Positions 15,978 to 26,792 of a stretch of 58,822 nucleotides of DNA are shown here, piece after piece. The DNA is from Clostridiales bacterium. GTDB lineage: Bacteria > Bacillota > Clostridia > TANB77 > CAG-508. The position numbers and the translations under genes are program-made. Position 1 is the first letter of the stretch, and each line of letters begins with the position of its first letter. Location: contig DNVW01000003.1 of the NCBI GenBank assembly GCA_003507395.1, positions 1-58,822 of the forward strand, written 5' to 3'. A model generated the notes under the pieces. It searched no databases. It saw only the letters and a list, made by a program, of their open reading frames with translations, and was not told the origin of the DNA.

Positions 15978-18900
15978 TTATATAATAATATCTTCATCTC
16001 TTTTATAAATTGCTATCTTTCTAAAATTATCATCTTTATATTCGTAGGCTGCATCTATTGCACAACATATCTCGTATTTACTAATTGATTTTGGATTGTT
16101 TGTTTCAAATTCTTTTTCCGAATACACTCCTATTATTATATTAAATTGTTTTAATATTTTTTTATATAAGTCTTCTCTAATATAAAAATATGTACTATCT
16201 GAATCAAATGGAGACTGTATTGTTGCTATTCCTGTATCATCATAATATATCCCTGAATAATCATATCTTAAATTTAATAATTTAATAATATCATATTTTA
16301 ATAGCATATACGTTCTATTTTTATCCTCATTTGTTATTCCTATATTAGAACAATCATATTCGCTCTCTATATAGCATTCTTTCCATATCTCTTCAACATT
16401 TCTTTCTTCATCAGGTAACATTAATTCATCAACCCCTGTATTTATTTCATACAGATTATATCTATAATAGGTTGTTCCAGAGCTCATAGATACATTATTT
16501 AATTCTGATTTACCATAATTTGTTATATTGTTATTTTTTAATGTATTCAATCTATAAAAGCATTTCTTTTCGTTTAATTTATTTTTTATCATTTCTGAAA
16601 TATGAATAGGTATGAAAGTTTTACCATCAAATTCGATTTTTTTCAAACAATCTAAAACATTTATATTATCATATGTCTGATTGAATTTTTCTTGTTCCCA
16701 ATTGATTTTTGCTTCTTTAATTCTTTTAATATATAAATCATAGAAATCATAAACCACTTGCGGTTGATTTTTATATTGTAAAGTATCTATATCAATATCT
16801 ACAAAATCATAATAGTCCTGCCATGCATCCTTTTTCACTTGCAAATTAGTCATACACTCTCCAAGTAACTCAAAAAAGCAATCCATTGATATTTTTTTCC
16901 AATTCTTTCAATCCTATGTTCATGTCTATCATAGCTATATCTATTTTTATCATAATTCTCAATTTTTTTGTTGTATCCCAAATCAAACATCTTCTTTAAT
17001 ATTATTGCCATATATAATTCTTCTTGTATTTCTTTATTTTTGCATTTTTCTATATTAGTATTAAGATTATTTAGCTTTTCTTTTTTTCTTTTTCCTAAAG
17101 AATTATTAAATAAAGTTTCATATTTATTAGTATTATTTATAGATATTTCTAATATCTTGTTTATATCATAGTTTACTTCTTCATACATCTTCCTTTTATT
17201 TATTTCTATTTGTTTAGAAGTAATTATCATTTTCTCATATAAATATTTTTGTCTTGTAGTTAAGCTAGATATTAATTCTTGTTTTTCTTTTTTTAATATA
17301 TCATAAACTTTTTTGTCGTAATAAATAAAATCTTTCATTCTAGACTCAACTATATATCTTGCAAAATCACCCATATGAGACATAGAAAACATTACATTGT
17401 TATACTTTCCTGTTTTATTTAGTAATTTATAAAAATCTCTTTTTGAAATATATTCTATCGTCAATGTTGGTTTTTTACATATATTATTAAAATTCTTTTT
17501 AGTCTTTATGATTTTTCTATCATAGCATAAATGATTTAATAACATTAGATAATGTCTTATTCTTGTATTAGAGATTTGTTTTGAGCAAAATATTTGTCTT
17601 ATTTTATGATAATGTATTTTTAATAAATCATTATCCTTATTTAATATATGTGCACTATGTATGCAACATAAAAATCTTTCTACAATGTATTGATCATCTA
17701 CACTAGATATTATATCAATTAGTTCATCTATCAACGTTAAATCTGATACAAAAAATGCTGTAAGTGCTTTACTAGACTTATCTCTTATTTCTCTATCAGA
17801 AACACTTAGCATCCAAAAAAATAGTTGCACAAAATTTTGCTTTAAATTGTAATTAAATTTACTAAGGTCTGCATAGTATGGGATCTTCGAAATACTTATT
17901 ATTCTTGTCCTTATTATATCAATATTTAAAAAATCCTTTAAGTACATATCTCTTATATTATTTTTTAATTTTCTCATTAAATTTGAGAAATAATACACTG
18001 CATTTAAGGGGTGATATGTTACTAGCATACTAGATGAAAGAGTTATCATCCAATCAAAGAAATCTTCTTCATTTAGATTTGCTGACTTAATATAACCTAA
18101 AATTTCTTTTTGCCTAGCTTTTATATTTTCTCCAAAAGATTCTTTCGATCTATATCTCAATCCTAGTAAATAGCTATAATTAAAACTATATAGTATTGTA
18201 TCATCATAAAATTCAAATAATTCTTTTCCTGTGCGTATAGGAATATGCTCTACCAACGTTTCTACCAAAGACATATTATCCTCTAACATTTTTATAGTAG
18301 TTTTTTTATTTAAAAAATCGTTCCATGATTCACTTTCATCTTTTGTATTTAATAGATATCTAGCTATTAAATAGTCTGATTGCCTTTGAAATGAAAACTT
18401 ATATGTAATTCTTCTTTGATTATTTCCTATGTACATATTATTAGCTTCTATAAGTTTGTGTACTACTAGCTTTTCTATTATTTTGGCTGAACTAATATTC
18501 AAATTTAAATTGTCAACAATTGATACAAATTCTTTTACGAACAAGTATGTTCGACACTGTTTTACCATTAATTGAGCTATTTCTTTAGCAATTTTATTCC
18601 AAAAAATTTTCCCCGTAATTACACTTCCATCATTACAAACCACTCCTAATTCGTTAATAATATTTTGACTTATTCTTGTAAAATACCTTTCGAAAATAAA
18701 AGTTGCAGTATTATATCCCCTTTGTCCTTTAGTTTGTCCTTTTTCTGAATATTCTTCGCAAAAGATTTTTAATATTAGTGGATTACTAGCATAATTACTT
18801 TCTAAGATTTCTCCTATTTCAATGTTATAATATTCACTAAATTTAACAGCAGCTTCAACAGCATCGGAAAATCCATATAAAGTTATATTAGGATAATTGT

Positions 18901-19666
18901 TTAGAATTGACAAAGTTTGTTGCTCTACATCACCATTTCTATATGAAATTATTAACTTAATATTTTTTTCTTTTATATTATTAATTAAATATTCTATTAT
19001 GTCTTTTTGATTTTGACGTGCCTCGTTAATTGCATCAAAAATAATAATTCCAGTTTCATTATTTTGTTCAGCAACTTTAGCTATTTCTTCAAACAAATCT
19101 CCTATTTTCATTTTTTGTTCAATATACTTTATATATTCTTCAAATTTATATATAGCCTGCCCATAAAAAATAATAGTAGGAACATCATTATTAATTAAAT
19201 CATTAGCAATTTTAGTCAATAAATGAGTTTTTCCAGTTCCTCCATCTCCATTTACCACTATAACCTGACTTTTTATATATTCTTTTATTTTATATAAATT
19301 ATTATTTACTCGTGATAATTCATATAGTCTATTATTACTTTCATTATCATTTTCTTCAGATTTATTATTTCTTAAAAAGTCTATAGCCTTTTCATTTTCT
19401 TTTACCAAATCATCTACGTTGCTATTATCTTTATAAAAGCATATGTTAAGTTTTGATTCTAATTCTTCGATATCTTTATAACCACATCTTTCTATATATT
19501 TATATATACTTTCTAATTTTTCTTTAATTTTATCTTTAAAGTCTTTCGTAAGCAAAGAATCTACCAATATTTTATTTTCGGGAGATTCTACATTTATTTC
19601 TGTTACTAATTTTTCTCGTATTTCTTTATTACTTTCTTCTATAAATGATTTTAATTTTTCTATCAA
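15978..19666 (-). CDS. NACHT/STAND-type NTPase, -1 break at T TTT TTG
   Basis: About 1229 residues if joined. An N-terminal helical region of about 130 residues is followed by a P-loop VVNGDGGTGKTH and Walker B-like IIIFDAINEA, as in NACHT and other STAND sensors. A very long helical C-terminal region follows. The first frame (938 residues) ends IGKKYQWIAFLSYLESV; the second picks up as FELLGECMTNLQ. Related large NTPases read KYQWIA-x-xELL without interruption, so this is one gene split at T TTT TTG (16877-16871). Bacterial STAND proteins of this build sense phage proteins; that role is inferred here. Either programmed -1 frameshifting or a homopolymer indel explains the break. Confidence 0.7.
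16871..16877 (-). other. T TTT TTG slippery heptamer at frame break
   Basis: Codons GCT TTT TTG match X XXY YYZ. A -1 slip moves the ribosome from the 938-residue frame into the downstream frame (GAG TTA CTT). Confidence 0.55.
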
Positions 19667-19825
19667 ATTATATAACCTCCTTAATAAATATTGCCACTTT
19701 TAAACATAAGTTTATAAATTTTTTAAAATTTTATGTTTTTCTTCATAAATTACTCATATATTATACCTTATTCTTTTTATTTAATAAATAATTTTAAGAA
19801 TATTTGATTATTTTAATGACATGTA
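19667..19825. other. Intergenic region upstream of the STAND gene
   Basis: AT-rich spacer between the divergent STAND and integrase genes. No extra gene seen. Confidence 0.5.
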
Positions 19826-19854
19826 TTGCAATTTGTTATCATTTATTATATAAT
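19826..19854 (+). promoter_or_regulatory. Integrase promoter
   Basis: -35 TTGCAA (19826-19831), 17-bp spacer, -10 TATAAT (19849-19854). A GTTAACA motif like those upstream of the excisionase lies about 10 nt downstream. Confidence 0.65.
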
Positions 19855-19923
19855 TCATATTGTTAACAGATATATTAACTCTCTCCCACCCATAGGTATG
19901 CCTGAAAGGAGGTGGAAAAGGTA

Positions 19924-21120
19924 ATGGCTGGGAGTATTGAAAAAAGAGGAAAGAATAGTTACAGATTAGTTTGCCTTGCTGGATATGACTTGCAAGGACG
20001 ACCTATTAAGAAAACCAAAACAATACACGGAACAAAAAAGGATGCTGAAATAGAACTTGCTAAATTTGTTGCTGATGTTCAAAACGGTCTTGTAATTGAG
20101 GGTAAATCTCTTAAATTTTCTGAATTTACTGACATATGGAAAAGAGATTATGGTTCAAAAGAACTTGCACCTTCAACTTACAAAAGATATTGTAGAATGT
20201 TAGAAACAAGAATTTTACCATACTTTGGACATTTCTATATTAACAAAATTAAACCTACTGATATCATGCAATTCTATGATTTACTTAGTAGAGATACACA
20301 ATTAGTTAGAAAGAAAAGCAACAATGGAAAGAAAACTCTAAAACCCTTATCTGGTAAGACTATATTAGAACATCACAGATTACTTCGTGCAATGCTACAC
20401 AAAGCTATATATTGGCAATTGATTGTATCTAACCCTGCAGAACGTGTTCAACCACCAAAAGCAATGAAACCAAAAAGACGATACTATGATGATGAGCAAT
20501 GTAAAGTATTATTAGAAAATTTGACAACACTTGGCGAAGATCAAACCAAATACAAAGTTGCAATCATTCTAACAGTATTTACTGGTGTAAGACTTGGTGA
20601 GCTAATGGGATTAGAATGGCAAGATGTTGATTTTAAAACTGGAATTATAAGTATAAATCGTTCAAGTCAATATTTAGCAGACAAAGGTGTATTTACAAAA
20701 ACACCTAAAACAGAAAGCTCTATCAGAGAAGTAGCAATTCCAGATTTCGTGATTTCTCTTCTTAGGCAATATAAGTTATGGTATGAAGAACAAAAATCCA
20801 TTTATGGCGAATTATGGACTGATTCTAATAGGTTATTTGTACAAGCTGATGGCAAACCTATGCACCCTTCAACAATAAGCAAATGGTTTGTAAAATATGT
20901 TGCACAAATAGGACTACCTGTAATTAACTTTCACGGATTAAGACACACAAATGCTACACTTTTAATATCACAAAACATTGATGTAGCAGTTGTAGCAGCA
21001 AGACTAGGACATGCACAAATTACAACAACATTTAACTTTTACGTGCATCCTATTATTTCTCACAATAGACAAGCAGGAAGTGTTTTAGAAAACTTGCTAC
21101 TACCACAAAAATTAGTCTAA
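19924..21120 (+). CDS. int: Tyrosine recombinase / integrase
   Basis: 398 residues, Tn916-like. The N-terminal arm-binding domain (AGSIEKRGKNSYRLVCLAGY) is followed by a SAM-like core-binding domain and a catalytic domain with GVRLGEL (Arg), HGLRHTNAT (His-x-x-Arg), LGHAQITTT (His) and FYVHPII (Tyr nucleophile). All catalytic residues are present. ATG 19924 follows GGAGG by 11 nt; the upstream in-frame GTG overlaps that site and is unlikely. It lies next to the tRNA-fMet whose 3' half it recombines. Confidence 0.92.
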   Translation: MAGSIEKRGKNSYRLVCLAGYDLQGRPIKKTKTIHGTKKDAEIELAKFVADVQNGLVIEGKSLKFSEFTDIWKRDYGSKELAPSTYKRYCRMLETRILPYFGHFYINKIKPTDIMQFYDLLSRDTQLVRKKSNNGKKTLKPLSGKTILEHHRLLRAMLHKAIYWQLIVSNPAERVQPPKAMKPKRRYYDDEQCKVLLENLTTLGEDQTKYKVAIILTVFTGVRLGELMGLEWQDVDFKTGIISINRSSQYLADKGVFTKTPKTESSIREVAIPDFVISLLRQYKLWYEEQKSIYGELWTDSNRLFVQADGKPMHPSTISKWFVKYVAQIGLPVINFHGLRHTNATLLISQNIDVAVVAARLGHAQITTTFNFYVHPIISHNRQAGSVLENLLLPQKLV

Positions 21121-21200
21121 AATCTTTTTTCAGATTTCACTAAGGCAAATAAAAGCCATTAAACTTTTCACGAAAAAAAGTAAAAGACTACTAAATATTA

Positions 21201-21214
21201 TTTTAGGTTTCCCA
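21201..21214. repeat. Right copy of 14-bp terminal inverted repeat
   Basis: TTTTAGGTTTCCCA, exact inverse of 3442-3455. Confidence 0.55.
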
Positions 21215-21265
21215 TAGTCTTTTACTGAATATTTATTAGAAATATAAACATTTTATGAGGATTTC

Positions 21266-21283
21266 TTCCCCAACTTTTCCCCA
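21266..21283. promoter_or_regulatory. Right arm-type integrase site (candidate)
   Basis: TTCCCCAACTTTTCCCCA, identical in sequence and orientation to 3383-3400. Confidence 0.5.
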
Positions 21284-21342
21284 ATTCTACATAAAAAGGC
21301 TATTTTTAGTCATTATTGTTAACTAATTGGAGAACATAAAAA

Positions 21343-21371
21343 ATCGCTACAATCCTTAAGACTGTAACGAT
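21343..21371 (-). terminator. Element-supplied terminator for tRNA-fMet
   Basis: About 12-bp stem on the minus-strand transcript (two G-U wobbles) followed by TTTTTT, placed 8 nt after the tRNA CCA end. It replaces the original terminator stranded at 3185-3205. Confidence 0.65.
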
Positions 21372-21378
21372 ATAAGTT

Positions 21379-21454
<76 letters not shown>

Positions 21455-21576
21455 ATTTGTTGTTTGCTTACTTAGTATAACTCCATTATTGTCTTTTGTC
21501 AATACATTTGAACAATTTTTATCTTTTAATTTGAATATATTACTATTCCATTGTTAATAGTTTTTCTAATACTTCA

Positions 21577-22179
21577 TTAAACTTCTATTTGTTCTTTAAG
21601 GTCGTTATATTTTGCTTCACCTATTCCTTTAACATTTTGTATATCTTCTATCTTTCGAAAACTTCCATTTTCCTCTCTATACTTAATTATTTTTGCTGCT
21701 GTGGATGCACCTACTCCTGGTAACCTTTGTAATTCATCCTCATCTGCTGTATTTATATTTATTTTTTCTTCCTTTATATTATTTTCAATATTTGCTGTAT
21801 TATACTCTATTTTTTTATCATTATCTTCTGTGTTTGGTATATATATTTTTTGTCCATCTTTTAGTATATAAGCTAAATTTATTTGTGCTAAATCTGCCTT
21901 TTCCGTAGTACCTCCTGCCTTTTTAATTGCGTCAATTACTCTTGCACCCTCTTCTAGTTCCACTATTCCTGGTTTATTTATCTCTCCTATTATATGCACA
22001 ACAATTACTTTTTTTGCCTCTTCTTTTATAATATTTTCTTCTTCTGCAAAATATTCTTCGTAATTATTCTCTTCATAATTATATTCATCTATTTTTGTTA
22101 AAACATATATCGAAATTATTATTAGAATTATTACTCCTATAATAATTATTATTTTTTTATTATTTTTTAATTTTTCCAA
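21577..22179 (-). CDS. comEA: ComEA-like DNA-binding competence protein
   Basis: 200 residues. An N-terminal membrane anchor (residues 7-27) and acidic linker are followed by an SLBB domain (VVHIIGEINKPGIVELEEG) and tandem helix-hairpin-helix motifs (LQRLPGVGASTAAKII, IQNVKGIGEAKYNDL). In competent bacteria ComEA binds incoming double-stranded DNA outside the membrane. No comEC or comEB lies next to it here, but a T4SS-like operon starts 2.7 kb away. Confidence 0.88.
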   Translation of the reverse strand: MEKLKNNKKIIIIIGVIILIIISIYVLTKIDEYNYEENNYEEYFAEEENIIKEEAKKVIVVHIIGEINKPGIVELEEGARVIDAIKKAGGTTEKADLAQINLAYILKDGQKIYIPNTEDNDKKIEYNTANIENNIKEEKININTADEDELQRLPGVGASTAAKIIKYREENGSFRKIEDIQNVKGIGEAKYNDLKEQIEV

Positions 22180-22261
22180 ATAAATCTTTCCTTTCTTTTT
22201 CTTTTATTTTACTATTGAATTTTTAAAATACTTAATATATATTTATATTAGAGGAGATTTT

Positions 22262-23485
22262 ATGAAACATATAAAAAAAGTATTTTGTATTTTATTAATA
22301 ATTTTTAATATTATGATAGTATGTAATTTTAGTAATGCCAGTGAAATTAATACATACTCTCCAGTATGTTTACTCATGGAAAGTTCCACTGGTAAAATTT
22401 TATATGAAAAAGATATACATAAAAAAGTGTATCCTGCAAGTACTACTAAACTTATGACAGCTATATTAGTAATGGAGAATTGTAATTTATCTGATATTGC
22501 TACTGTTAATTCAAGCGCTATTGATATTGTTCCAGCTGGCTATTCTTCTGCTTATTTAAAAAAAGGAGAAAATTTAACTATAGAACAACTATTACATGTA
22601 TTATTAATTCCATCAGCAAATGATGCTGCAAATGTATTGGCGGAACATGTTGGTGGTACAATTGAAAATTTTGCTAATATGATGAATCAAAAAGCCAAAG
22701 AATTAGGTTGTAAAAACACCAATTTTAAAAATCCGAGTGGCATACATGATGATAATCACTATTCTACAGCTTATGATCTTTCTATTATTACAAAATATGC
22801 TATGCAATTTCAAACTATAAAAGATATTGCAAATACTACAAAATACAATTTACCTAAGACAAATAAATATAATAGTGAAGACAGAATTTTCTATAACACA
22901 AACCTGCTATTATCACATCATTCTCCAGATGATTACTATTATGAATATGCAACAGGATTGAAAACAGGTTATACAAATCCTGCTAAAGATTGTATTATTG
23001 CTACTGCTAAAAAAGATGATTTAGAACTAATTGCTATTATTTTGGGTGCAGATGACAATATTGGAAATTCTATACCGAAATATTTAGATTGTAAAACACT
23101 TTTTGAATATGGGTTTAATAATTATTCTTTTAAAAGCATCGTAAAATCCAATTCTTTAATTAATCAAATTTCAATTCATGGTGGTACTAAAGATACAAAA
23201 AATCTTGATATTTTAGTAAAAGATGATATTAATATATTTTTGAATAATAATTTTAATACGGAAAATTTAACTTCTGAAATAAAATTAAAAGAAAATTTAA
23301 TTGCTCCTATAAAAAAGGGAAGTGTCATTGGTGAAATTTCTTATACTGTAGATGAAAAGATTTACTCATCTGATTTAATTGCTGGAAATGATGTAGAAAT
23401 AATTGACTTTATGCCAATATTCTTAAGAATATCAATTTTATTGTTTGTAATCTTTATTATAATTATTGTTTTAAAAAGAAGTTAG
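22262..23485 (+). CDS. D-alanyl-D-alanine carboxypeptidase (PBP5 family)
   Basis: 407 residues with a signal peptide (residues 1-27). The three serine DD-peptidase motifs are present: STTK (SxxK, nucleophile Ser), SAN (SxN) and KTG in GLKTGYT. A C-terminal beta domain and final membrane segment (about 382-404) anchor it. It trims the terminal D-Ala of peptidoglycan pentapeptides. Preceded by AGAGGAG; convergent with the LCP gene. Confidence 0.93.
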   Translation: MKHIKKVFCILLIIFNIMIVCNFSNASEINTYSPVCLLMESSTGKILYEKDIHKKVYPASTTKLMTAILVMENCNLSDIATVNSSAIDIVPAGYSSAYLKKGENLTIEQLLHVLLIPSANDAANVLAEHVGGTIENFANMMNQKAKELGCKNTNFKNPSGIHDDNHYSTAYDLSIITKYAMQFQTIKDIANTTKYNLPKTNKYNSEDRIFYNTNLLLSHHSPDDYYYEYATGLKTGYTNPAKDCIIATAKKDDLELIAIILGADDNIGNSIPKYLDCKTLFEYGFNNYSFKSIVKSNSLINQISIHGGTKDTKNLDILVKDDINIFLNNNFNTENLTSEIKLKENLIAPIKKGSVIGEISYTVDEKIYSSDLIAGNDVEIIDFMPIFLRISILLFVIFIIIIVLKRS

Positions 23486-23507
23486 AAGTTTAATCTTCTA
23501 ACTTCTT
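23476..23507. terminator. Bidirectional terminator
   Basis: Perfect 13-bp stem AAGAAGTTAGAAG/CTTCTAACTTCTT with a 6-nt loop, overlapping the carboxypeptidase stop codon; T-rich tail on the plus side. Confidence 0.85.
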
Positions 23508-24776
23508 TAAAATATCTTCTCCTACTATAATAGTTATATCAATATTGTTCGAAGAATCCCCTTGTAATATGTTTCCGATTTTCAATACATTTTTTATATC
23601 CTCTGTAATATTTTCTGGTGCATTATTTCTATTTATTATTGTCGTTTTAGAAGTTTTAGAAGTACTCTCTGTACTCTTAATATTGTATCCCATTCTCTTC
23701 AATGTGTCTGAGACCTCATCAAATCTTTCCTCGTTTCCTATTCCATTAAGTAATTCTATTTTTATTTCCTCTTTTTCTTCATCACTTACTTCAGATTCTT
23801 CTTCATTTATATTGAAAAATAATTTATTTACCACTTTTTTTGTTTCTTCTTTGTCACTGCTATATATCCATACCACATTTGCAAATTCTGGTACTCCTGG
23901 TAAAACTGCAGTTTTTAAATTGTTTATGTTAAATTCAACTGCATATGGTATATAATCTTTTACTGCTTTAAAATCCAAATTTGTTTCAACATATTGCTCA
24001 GCAATATCTAATAAATTATTAATCTTTGTAACACTATTCCAACTTAATAATTTCTTTGCTAAAGTTTTTAAGAATTCCCTTTGTGTTTTCATCCTTCCAA
24101 TATCTTCTTGTCCATATTCACTTGGATATGTACTTCCATCATTATTATGCCTAAATCTTACAACTTGCTCTGCTTTATCACCATCTAGCAATTGTTCTCC
24201 AGCTTTTAGGTGTATGTATAAATCCTGGCTACTATCATCATAATCCATATCTATCGGTACATTAAATGTAACTCCACCTATTTCGTCGACTAATACTTTT
24301 AAAGCTTCTGTATCTACCATTAAATAATATTTTACATTTATGCCTGTAATATCTGTTACATATTTCATAAGCTTTTGAGGTCCATTTTCTGTTTGATAAA
24401 CAGCATTTATCTTGTCCCATGATGTAGCACTTGATTTATAATCTCCTATAAAGGTATCTCTTGGAATAGAAAGTAACGCTGCTGACTGATCCTTTGGGTC
24501 ATATGAAGCTAATATTAAAGTATCTGTTAAATTTTGGCTTTTTCCTAATATCAAGCAATATATTTTATCCAAAGTCAATATTGTATCTTTATCATGCCCC
24601 ATTGCTGTCATTAAAAGTCCTTTTGCTCCTCCACCATTTTTATACACTTTATATCCTAAAATTGCTCCTGCCAATAATATGATAAATAATATAACAAGAA
24701 TAATTTTTTTACCTATACCTCTTTTTTTCTTTTTATTTTTTACTTCATTTATTTCTTTTGTTTTCAAATTTCTCAC
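23490..24776 (-). CDS. LytR-CpsA-Psr family wall polymer ligase
   Basis: 428 residues. A cytoplasmic basic N-terminus and one membrane helix (about 24-46) lead to the extracellular LCP domain, with conserved blocks SIPRDTF, KINAVYQ, and GEQLLDGDKAEQVVRFRHN. A C-terminal LytR_C-like domain follows (about 340-428). It attaches undecaprenyl-linked glycopolymers to peptidoglycan. Monocistronic. Confidence 0.92.
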   Translation of the reverse strand: MRNLKTKEINEVKNKKKKRGIGKKIILVILFIILLAGAILGYKVYKNGGGAKGLLMTAMGHDKDTILTLDKIYCLILGKSQNLTDTLILASYDPKDQSAALLSIPRDTFIGDYKSSATSWDKINAVYQTENGPQKLMKYVTDITGINVKYYLMVDTEALKVLVDEIGGVTFNVPIDMDYDDSSQDLYIHLKAGEQLLDGDKAEQVVRFRHNNDGSTYPSEYGQEDIGRMKTQREFLKTLAKKLLSWNSVTKINNLLDIAEQYVETNLDFKAVKDYIPYAVEFNINNLKTAVLPGVPEFANVVWIYSSDKEETKKVVNKLFFNINEEESEVSDEEKEEIKIELLNGIGNEERFDEVSDTLKRMGYNIKSTESTSKTSKTTIINRNNAPENITEDIKNVLKIGNILQGDSSNNIDITIIVGEDILKKLED

Positions 24777-24856
24777 TCTTTCTTTTATTTTTATTGTACT
24801 TGTCTAGTATAACAAAAAAAAATATAAATATCAATATACTTTTTTTAAAAAAAGTA

Positions 24857-24885
24857 TAGACAAATTTTTAAAAATGTTGTATTAT
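24857..24885 (+). promoter_or_regulatory. Promoter of the T4SS-like operon
   Basis: -35 TAGACA (24857-24862), 17-bp spacer, -10 TATTAT (24880-24885), upstream of a strong GGAGG site. Confidence 0.65.
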
Positions 24886-24910
24886 GGTAAAAATTAGGAG
24901 GTGGTAATTT

Positions 24911-25048
24911 ATATTTAAATTAATCGATTACTTTTTTATTCTTTTCATTTTTAATCTTTTTATTGTTTTCTATTCAATTTACAACTTCTTTGATATCAAT
25001 GTTTTCCACAATTTACAAGGCTCAAAATTAAATCTTAAAATTAAATAA
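24911..25048 (+). CDS. Small membrane protein with apparent ATA start
   Basis: About 45 residues, one hydrophobic helix (FFILFIFNLFIVFYSIY) and a short polar tail. TAGGAGGTGG ends about 8 nt before an ATA codon, an in-frame stop lies just upstream, and no ATG, GTG or TTG is available near the site. Too short and non-canonical for routine ORF callers. First gene of the T4SS-like operon. Function unknown. Confidence 0.45.
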   Translation: MFKLIDYFFILFIFNLFIVFYSIYNFFDINVFHNLQGSKLNLKIK

Positions 25049-25064
25049 TGGAGGTGGAATTTTT

Positions 25065-26792
25065 ATTAAACGTTTTATTTTTATTCTACTTTTATCTTTT
25101 ACCTTTTGTTTCTTTGGGTTCAAAATTTTTTATCCCATTTTCACATCTAATTCAATTATTATTAATTATGGTTTACACCCATTTGATATTTGTATTGAAC
25201 AACCATTACTCTGGAAATATATAAAAATTGCCTTTATATTTTCGTATATTTTTTCTTCTTTTATGATTTCAAATTCTATTTTTTTATTATTTATTAAACC
25301 ATTTTATAAACCTAAAAAACTAAAAAAAAGTTCTATCCAAACAACTCACTCTTCACATAATCAGCTTTCTCTTTTTATTGGCAAAAATGTTTATACAAAT
25401 GAAAAAATATATCTACCAGAAAAAGCATTATATCAAAATATTTTAGTAACAGGAACAATCGGTACTGGAAAAACAAGTAGTGCTATGTATCCTTTTACTG
25501 AACAATTAATTTCTTACAAATCAAATAGTGAAACCGAGAAAATAGGAATGCTTATTTTAGATGTTAAAGGTAATTATTGTAATAAGGTAAAAGAATTTTG
25601 TCATATATATAATCGTGAAGAAGATTTAATCACTATAGAATTAAATGGTAATTTTAAATATAATCCTTTACATAAGCCAAATTTAAAACCTTCTGTCTTA
25701 GCTCATAGGCTAAAAACTATACTTTTATTATTCTCCAAAAATAATACGGAATCTTTTTGGATAGATAAAGCTGAGCAAATTTTAAGTGAAGCTATAAAAT
25801 TATGCAGATTATATAATGATTATTATGTTACTTTTGATGAATTACATAAAATAATTACGGTTAATAATTATTATAAAGAAAAGATAGAAATTTTAAGGCA
25901 AAAATTTATTAATAATTGTTTTACATATTCAGAAACTTATGATTTACTCTCTTCAATTAATTTTTTTGAAAAAGAATTTTTAAATTTAGATTCAAGAACT
26001 CTTTCTATTTTAAAATCTGAAATTACTCGTATTACGAATAGCTTTGTCTCTGAATATGATGTATTAAAAACTTTCTCTCCTCCTAAAGAAGAATTGAATT
26101 TCTTAGGCTTCGATGAAGTAATAAATAATGGCAAAATAGTTGTTTTAAATATGAATATTAGTGAATACACAATACTTTCTAAAATAATTTCTGCATATTT
26201 AAAATTAGATTTTCAAACTGAAGTTATGATGAGATTGGCAAATAACTTTGAAACTTCTAAAAGAAGTGTTGCTTTTATTTCTGATGAATATCATGAATAT
26301 TGTACAGAAACAGATAGTAATTTTTTCTCTCAAAGTAGAGAAGCTAAATGTATTAATATTGTCGCTACTCAAAGCTATACGTCGATTTTAAATACTTTAA
26401 ACAATCAGACTACTGTTAAAATGATTATTCAAAATTTAATAAATAAATTATGGTTCAGGACAGATGATATTTTTACAATAGAAGATATCCAAAAACAAAT
26501 TGGTAAAGAAGATAAAGAAAAATCCACTCACTCAATCTCTGAAAATGCTCAAAAAACTGTTTTTAGTTACTTAACAAACTCTTTAAATTCCAAAAATTCA
26601 AATATTTCTGAAACTTTAACTACTAGTTTTCAAACAGATTTTATTTATGATACAAAGTTTTTTACTCAGGAACTTGAAAATTTTACATCTTTATGTTTCC
26701 TTTCTGATGGCAATAAAATTATAAAACCACAAAAAGTAAAATTATTACCATATTTTTTATATAAGGAGGATTTTAATGAAAATATTTATTAA
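25065..26792 (+). CDS. VirD4/TraG-like coupling ATPase
   Basis: About 575 residues if started at ATT 25065, which stands 10 nt after GGAGG; the first ATG (25263) would drop one of two N-terminal membrane helices. Walker A is GTIGTGKTS and Walker B SDEYHEY, with LILDVKGNYC after the first. The all-alpha domain lies in between. Coupling proteins recruit substrates to type IV secretion channels. Followed by VirB2-, VirB6- and VirB3-like genes, so this is the motor of a T4SS-like complex on the chromosome. Confidence 0.75.
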   Translation: MKRFIFILLLSFTFCFFGFKIFYPIFTSNSIIINYGLHPFDICIEQPLLWKYIKIAFIFSYIFSSFMISNSIFLLFIKPFYKPKKLKKSSIQTTHSSHNQLSLFIGKNVYTNEKIYLPEKALYQNILVTGTIGTGKTSSAMYPFTEQLISYKSNSETEKIGMLILDVKGNYCNKVKEFCHIYNREEDLITIELNGNFKYNPLHKPNLKPSVLAHRLKTILLLFSKNNTESFWIDKAEQILSEAIKLCRLYNDYYVTFDELHKIITVNNYYKEKIEILRQKFINNCFTYSETYDLLSSINFFEKEFLNLDSRTLSILKSEITRITNSFVSEYDVLKTFSPPKEELNFLGFDEVINNGKIVVLNMNISEYTILSKIISAYLKLDFQTEVMMRLANNFETSKRSVAFISDEYHEYCTETDSNFFSQSREAKCINIVATQSYTSILNTLNNQTTVKMIIQNLINKLWFRTDDIFTIEDIQKQIGKEDKEKSTHSISENAQKTVFSYLTNSLNSKNSNISETLTTSFQTDFIYDTKFFTQELENFTSLCFLSDGNKIIKPQKVKLLPYFLYKEDFNENIY

